Origin: Litoditis marina
Taxonomy: Eukaryota; Nematoda; Chromadorea; Rhabditida; Rhabditidae
Length of the DNA stretch: 64,000 bases
Direction: 5' to 3'
Assembly (NCBI GenBank): GCA_964036275.1
Contig: OZ038433.1
Span: forward strand, 27,697,485-27,761,484
The number at the start of each line of letters is the position of its first letter. The stretch's first letter is position 1. Below, piece after piece: positions 58,752 to 64,000 of this stretch. The position numbers and the translations under genes were made by a program. The notes beneath the pieces are model-generated. The model searched no databases, was not told where the DNA came from, and saw only the letters and a program-made list of their open reading frames with translations.

Positions 58752-59573
58752 GTAGGTTTGCTGAGTATTTTAGTTTCAAAATGCAAACACGCCTGAGAGC
58801 TTCAAGAGAAAGAGCTCTCACGTCGTATGGCTACTTACTTACTAGTTACCTACTCACATTCTTTCATATAATAGTTTTCAGTGCCGAGTGCTGGTCGTCT
58901 AGACCGTCAGTAAGAACGAAGAAGCTGCCTGTCGTTTTTTGCAGCTATTTAGGCCGATGAAGATGAGAAGAAAACTTAAAAATTGATATTTTCTTCTGAA
59001 TGTGTGCTCAATGTCTCTCTAGTGGATAATTCATACTTGTTATACTTGTTTTCATGCATTTGTATGCCACTACCATGTACACATTACTTTTTTCAGTTTT
59101 ATAGGCAACTCGTAGAATAGATGTAATGATTGAGGTGTTCTTTGAGCTTTTCAGAGTTTTTTTGAACCATTTTCGTTTAACTGGTTCTTAAGAGCGAAGC
59201 ACTCCAAAAAAACTATTCTCCATTTTCCATTCCATGTTTTTTCGTGTAACATTTAAGTGTGTACTTTCATTATGGCCATCTTGGGTACCTGTTGTTGCCC
59301 ATGGTCAGATTTATTTTGACCATTGTCATTATTGGTTATGTGTTGCTGACCATGGTCATTTCTGTTTTGTAAATATATTGATGCGGCAAACAACGACAAT
59401 GGTCAATGTTGAAATGCCCATTGTCATTAGTTTTTGTTTTCTCGCTTGACCATAAACCAATAAACGTGTCAATCAGAACCCTTTTTCAGTTGTTGTGCTA
59501 CCCCCTCCAGAAATGACAAGAATCTGAAAAACAAGCAAGTTTTCGAAACTTTTCAGTTGGACGCGACTTATAT

Positions 59574-60590
59574 ATTGATCCATAGGACCATAGGTCGAAT
59601 GGGATATGGTTCGACAATTGCTCGAAGGTGAATTCTATATGTGACCGATTTTTCATCATCCTAACCGGTTTGGGGTAACCATACTTCCAGGTTACCTCAG
59701 TAGGTAACCGGCATGCAACCTAAAATGAAAAAAAAAACGATTGTCTCTTTTTCTTACGCAAAATATGATTTTTATTGTTAGTTTGTACCGGAATTCAGTT
59801 TCCGGATACCACACTACGGTTAGATGATCAGAACTAGGTTAGTTATAGAATTGGCATTGTTCGAATGCCAAAACACGCCTCTACGGTGTGTGTCGGAACA
59901 CGCTGTGTTTGTGGTTTAATCCCGTTGCTTTTCCATCGAAATGCGTGAAAAACGGCGTCTTTCGGGAACACCGGCGTAGTCATAGGTTTTGTCAAACCGT
60001 TGTGGACATCGTACTATAGACTTTGTAAGGGGGGGATTTGGCGAGGAGCCAGCCAGTCTGCGTATCATTGATCTACCTACACACTCTCTCAACTGCTGGC
60101 AAGTAATCCACGACTACTCGCCTCGCATCGCTCAGCCAATATAACCCTCTGCTGTCTTTATGGAGCAAATGGCGACTATTTATCACGATTTTGACTCTCG
60201 CTCACCGATGACACTTTACATTGACATTGTTTCGATCCTCATTGAATTGACATTTCCTAGTGTGTCCATCAGGAGCAATGCATTGTTCTGTCATTGCACA
60301 CAGAAAGTTCCTGAACAATCGAAATAGAAACATACTATTGGTGATTTTCTTGTGAAATAAACATCCATCTCACCTCGTGTTTGGTTCGAGAAAATCACCA
60401 ATATTCAACTACAACATGCCGAGATTCATAGACTCAGACAGAACCTGAGGCAGTTGTTCGTTGAGGGGTACTTAAGGGGACGTGGCCTATTGAATTTCGA
60501 CATGAAAGTCAGTTTTCCGAGAAACAGGCAGCTTAAAGAGGTCACAGAATCTGGCACTTACAGGGAATACAGGGGTACACAAAATGGAAC
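59574..60590. other. Segment with possible Penelope-like 3' relic
   Basis: 60360-60425 resembles the tail after 21820 (AATAAA, CACCTCGTGT, TTCAACTACAA, ATGCCGAG). Otherwise nothing recognised. Confidence 0.35.
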
Positions 60591-60908
60591 TTAGAGGGGT
60601 GGGGCGGGCGCGGGCGTAATGTCTACCATTGCCAGGCAATCACCAGCGTGGCAATCATGTGCAACAGTTAGTGAGTTCGTGCCGCACATGTGTGGCGAGT
60701 TCCAGTCAGCTCGGCTCCGAATGTTTGCATTCAACTCACACATAGGAAATCTGGGAGTTATAGGGGGTGTCAAATGTATACCCTGGCAGTACACAGCATA
60801 ATTTTTGAACAGCAAACTTACTGCCTCAGGCTGGGATCGAACCATCGAGCCCACGACCGACCAGCTCAAAAGCAAAGATGCTATCCACTAGGCCATCCGA
60901 CCAACTTT
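60591..60908 (-). repeat. tRNA-derived SINE-like element
   Basis: On the minus strand from 60905: TGGCCTAGTGGATAGCA matches a tRNA A box and GGTTCGATCCC is a perfect B box about 35 bases later, so polymerase III promotion is plausible. The acceptor and anticodon stems do not pair, so it is not a functional tRNA. A unique body follows to about 60591. Confidence 0.5.
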
Positions 60909-62671
60909 TTGCTGATAGATGAACGCAATTAGTGAAACACGGGCGCAAGGTAGGAAGTGGCCTGTGAACTTTTTACATGTAATTCTCAGTTCTGTCTTTT
61001 TGTTTGCCAAAGAACTAGCCACTTCTTATTTCAGTTTAAATTTTTTTTTAAATGCACACTATACACATTCATGGAAAAAAATATATTTATCATAACATAG
61101 ATCAGAATATAGAACACATATATTGTCCTATTATCCTCTTGGTTTTCAGGCTGACGATCCTTTCCGAAACACGGACACCTGAAAAACTATATATGAAAAA
61201 GCTCAATATCATTTATTCGGCGCGTTTTGCATGATCATGTATGTGGGAACAGCAGAAAGTACTAGTTATCAATTAACCTATGCTCATAGTCAATACGCAC
61301 CCGACCTTCAATTCTCAAACCAATTGTTCTCACAAAAGACAACCGTTGTATGAATCACGGAACTGTGCTTTACAAAAACTATCTGAGAGGCACCGTAGAC
61401 TGATAGTAGTAGATATCACTCAAATTTACCACCCCCTGGATGTTACAACACGCTGGCCCGCGGCCAGCGGGGGGCGCCTACTTGTTGGCCGCGGGAGTGT
61501 ACGAGACTAGAGGGCAGGATGCCAAGGTACGGTAGACCTACCGTAAATTAACTTTCTCAATAGTTTTCTGAATACTTTTTAAAACAGATTCCGAAATAGT
61601 TAATAGTTTTCGAAATAGTTATTTCAAAATACTTTTCAGAATGGTTTTTTAAAATACTTGTTTTTAAATCATTTCACAATTTGTTTTCAGGCTGCACAGC
61701 TGACGGTCATTGATAAATAACCTGTTACAAGAACGCCACCAAGCTCAAAATACCAACACCTCTTTTTTTCCCTAACATCCTCCTTTAAAGTCACACTGTC
61801 TCGTTAAACAATCTATCCAATAAACTCAATTATCATTTAATACTGAGCTAGCCCATTCAGTGGGCAGTGGGATTTCCCCACTGAGTGTAATTTTTAGACC
61901 TTCTAGACAGTAACTGCCGACAACAGTGGCCATGTCCAAGCGCGCGGACGCGCCCCATTACACATAATATTGAACCTAATTCAAATTTCATTACAATGCC
62001 TGTCTATCAAACCCAAAAGGGTTATATGTGAACCAGAACTATGACTGCAGGTAGCGTAACTAAGTGGACGGATAACTTAGAGCAGGCAGTGTGAATGTTA
62101 CTAGCGGAAACTGCCTTCAGAAGTCGGTAGTTCCAAGCGGGCGTAATAATACACAGAGGTTCAAATTCAAATTTCATAACGAGGATAGGTGACAAATTAA
62201 GATCTTTGCGGACTCAGAATACTGGTTGGGGTTAGGAGCAAGGGTCATACACTCGTACACACTTGAAGTTTGATTATTTCTCTGAAACACAACATCATGT
62301 TACTTGCAAAACGGCAGTTTTGATCATAAAATCCACATGAACAGCACATTTTAGCACATTTGTACGTGACGCCGCGTAGCTATAGGTCTAATCCCTCATG
62401 AGTGGTGAGAACTCTCATGCTACAACCACGCGATTGCAACACAAACAAAACCACCAATAAAATTAGTAATTTATTTGAATTTGGACAATTCTTACCGTTT
62501 CGACACAGTTTTGCCAGTTTCTGGCGCATTCCGGAGTGAAATGAAGATTAACGTCAATATTTTAACTGTCACAGACCGACTGAGATGAGCACTTTGCAGC
62601 ATGTGCCAAGTGTTTGAAGTTTGAAAAAGGCAAGCGATAGTCATATATAGAAGTTTATTCGCAAACTGAGG
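60909..62671. other. Intergenic segment
   Basis: GC-rich inverted repeat at 61453-61497 (TGGCCCGCGGCCA and TGGCCGCGGG). 61560-61690 has repeated AATAGTTTTC phrases. No gene recognised. Confidence 0.4.
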
Positions 62672-63178
62672 TCACAAACGCCACAATTTTACATATAATC
62701 TGGTTGTTTCGCTTCCCTTCTGTTTTTGGCTTCCTGTTGTTCCTTCACCAACCGACACATTGGGTGGCCTGTCTACTGCCTGCATCCCAACACTTCTCTT
62801 GAGTGAAAATTTTTCAGTATCCTTACCAGAATTCGAAGCGTTTTCATCAGACATCTCCAAGTCATCCATATCAATAAGAGCATCAACTCCCGTACTATTT
62901 GCTGCGTCATGCCGGGTGTTCTCGGAAACATCCGGGCTCTCGTATCGATGCTGCGGCGCTTTGTATTCAGACGTAGATATTGCTTCAGTTGGTGGCGTAT
63001 AGTTGATCGACTCCTTGTAGTTCTTGAGACGAGCCATCAAATCCTCTTACGTTGCCGCTTTCTCGTTGTTGTCGAGAGTATTACTAGTTTGTACCGTGTC
63101 CATTTTTTCCTCAAGAGACATTATGTTCCTGGTCTCCGTATCAATGGGCACCAACTTAAATTTACGATTCGAATTCAT
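62672..63178 (-). pseudogene. Polinton/Maverick-like ORF remnant, second frame
   Basis: From ATG 63178: NRKFKLVPIDTETRN, then SLEEKMDTV, LDNNEKAAT, a TAA where the family usually has tyrosine, and EDLMARLKNYKESI, followed by an acidic low-complexity tail (DMDDLEMSDENASNSG). The LVP.., LDN.EK and (Y)..LM.RL pattern resembles a small protein found next to the preceding ORF type in invertebrate Polinton-like elements; recognition is from memory. The TAA near 63050 breaks the frame. Confidence 0.35.
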
Positions 63179-63516
63179 AACTTTGCAACTGATAGAGCAG
63201 GTATTACGATTGCACTGAGCTGACTGAGGTCTAGTCTATTGAGAGGTTCTCTGGCTCGGATTGGGTTTTGTTCCTTAGACAAGGTATAAAGTAGTGGGAG
63301 CGTAGGTTTCAAAACCCTGTTTTCTTGAGCAGTGAGATGAAATTTGTTGTTCTCCAATAAATTGAATATAATCTCCACAAGTATACCGATCTCTTTAACG
63401 GATGGTGTTGTGATTGCTGCTTTAGTTTGCAAACACTCCTGTAAGAACGCGGCGTGGTTTCGAATGCGACCGCTCATAAAATGTGCACAAGTGCAAATGG
63501 GGACGTTTATATGCAC
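63175..63516 (-). pseudogene. Polinton/Maverick-like ORF remnant, first frame
   Basis: 113 residues: SVKEIGILVEIIFNLLENNK, then FHLTAQENRVLKPTLPLLYTL and a C-terminal SAIVIPALSV. This follows the order of a small conserved ORF often paired with the one at 62672-63178 (helical segment, L-T-x-x-x-x-x-x-L block, basic stretch, hydrophobic end), but the usual basic residues are partly lost. The two frames overlap by four bases. Function unknown. Confidence 0.35.
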
Positions 63517-64000
63517 ATTTTCACTGTGCTGTATGCCAAAACTGCGTACATGGCCTTTTCCTGTTTACACCTGTGCGGAATTCAGATAGTTTAACACACT
63601 TCCCTTAGTTAAATTGGGAATTTCCTAACTAATAAGATAGTTTTGTGCACAATCACGGCACAGGCGTGTGTTGTTCAGTGTATATTAGACTGGTCCCGTA
63701 CGCTGTTCTTGAGATTAACCCACATTAACGAGAAAATATATACGTTTAGCATACCGTTAACATAGGTCCAACTCGGTTATTCTGGTAATTTTATCAGATT
63801 TGTCACGCTTTTCACAACATTTGATGAACGTTTAGAATAATTGTTAATCATTTTGTCCAGTGTCTTGTCCGTGTTACTACTTAAGCAACCTTGCCACCCT
63901 TGTTTGTTAAACCTCGATACACATTTTGAGGGTCTTGACCGCGTAGCCAGTTAGGGTGAATATGTTGTGGGCGTTGACCTCTCTTTATATATATTCCTCG
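63517..64000. other. Right edge, nothing recognised
   Basis: AT-rich, no gene or repeat seen. Confidence 0.4.

Larger units (their letters stand above)
55682..59573. mobile_element. 3.9 kb element with long terminal inverted repeats
   Basis: Left end ATATAAGCCACGTCCAACTA, right end its near complement (TTGGACGCGACTTATAT), both continuing through TTTTTCAGATTCTTGTCA and on into about 250 bp of TGACCATGGTCA palindromes. Terminal bases resemble those of the 53373 element. A TA duplication is plausible. It contains exon-like sequence and a nested MITE but no transposase I recognise. Confidence 0.6.

Noticed and set aside
60830..60906. Functional tRNA gene
   Set aside because: A and B boxes are good but acceptor and anticodon stems do not pair.

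Overview
The window reads as a repeat-saturated stretch of a nematode chromosome, most likely a Caenorhabditis relative. The clues are TTTTCAG-type 3' splice sites, short introns, a nematode-style multi-exon Helitron, CR1-like LINEs and Penelope-like elements. No bacterial features are present. I find no complete ordinary host gene; almost everything recognisable is a mobile element, a fragment of one, or a satellite.

Layout. 1-888 and 13252-14730 are two halves of one minus-strand CR1-like LINE, split by a 12.4 kb insertion (889-13251) flanked by a 7-bp direct repeat. The insertion carries a satellite-bearing element S (1687-3197 and 7861-7976), itself interrupted by a tandem chain of non-autonomous Helitrons (3198-7860), then a second LINE family (8070-9506). 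15227-16331 is a 1.1 kb pure GT repeat. 16996-19670 holds two head-to-head pieces of a Penelope-like element whose GIY-YIG endonuclease is N-terminal (Naiad-type order). 19830-21598 is a conventional Penelope-like element with a C-terminal GIY-YIG domain. 21925-23074 is a repeat found again, inverted, at 52563-54673. 23217-25228 is the second, minus-strand copy of S, with twelve 130-bp satellite monomers. It is interrupted by a 20.5 kb Helitron chain (25229-45713) and resumes at 45714-46578. 48234-52562 is a near-complete plus-strand LINE. 54.7-64 kb holds gene fragments, a 3.9 kb TIR element, a MITE, a tRNA-derived SINE and Polinton-like ORF remnants.

The central result is the Helitron system. 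Twelve 5' heads begin TC and ten 3' tails carry a GC-rich hairpin ending CTTG. Chain 1 starts directly after an A and ends directly before a T, and the uninterrupted sequence of the same site survives at 23330-23337. Chain 2 interrupts a satellite monomer in the same way. One unit of chain 2 (33913-44945) encodes the rolling-circle machinery: a TATA box, about 22 exons, tandemly duplicated 69-bp exons each coding one 23-residue repeat, a zinc finger, a HUH Rep domain and a PIF1-type helicase. Its open frame is broken, so this copy is probably dead. The other units share only head and tail and are filled with 25-bp and 33-bp minisatellites, GA runs and a TATA-box module, as expected of passengers mobilised in trans.

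All boundaries come from reading the sequence. Family names rest on recognised motifs, not on database searches.
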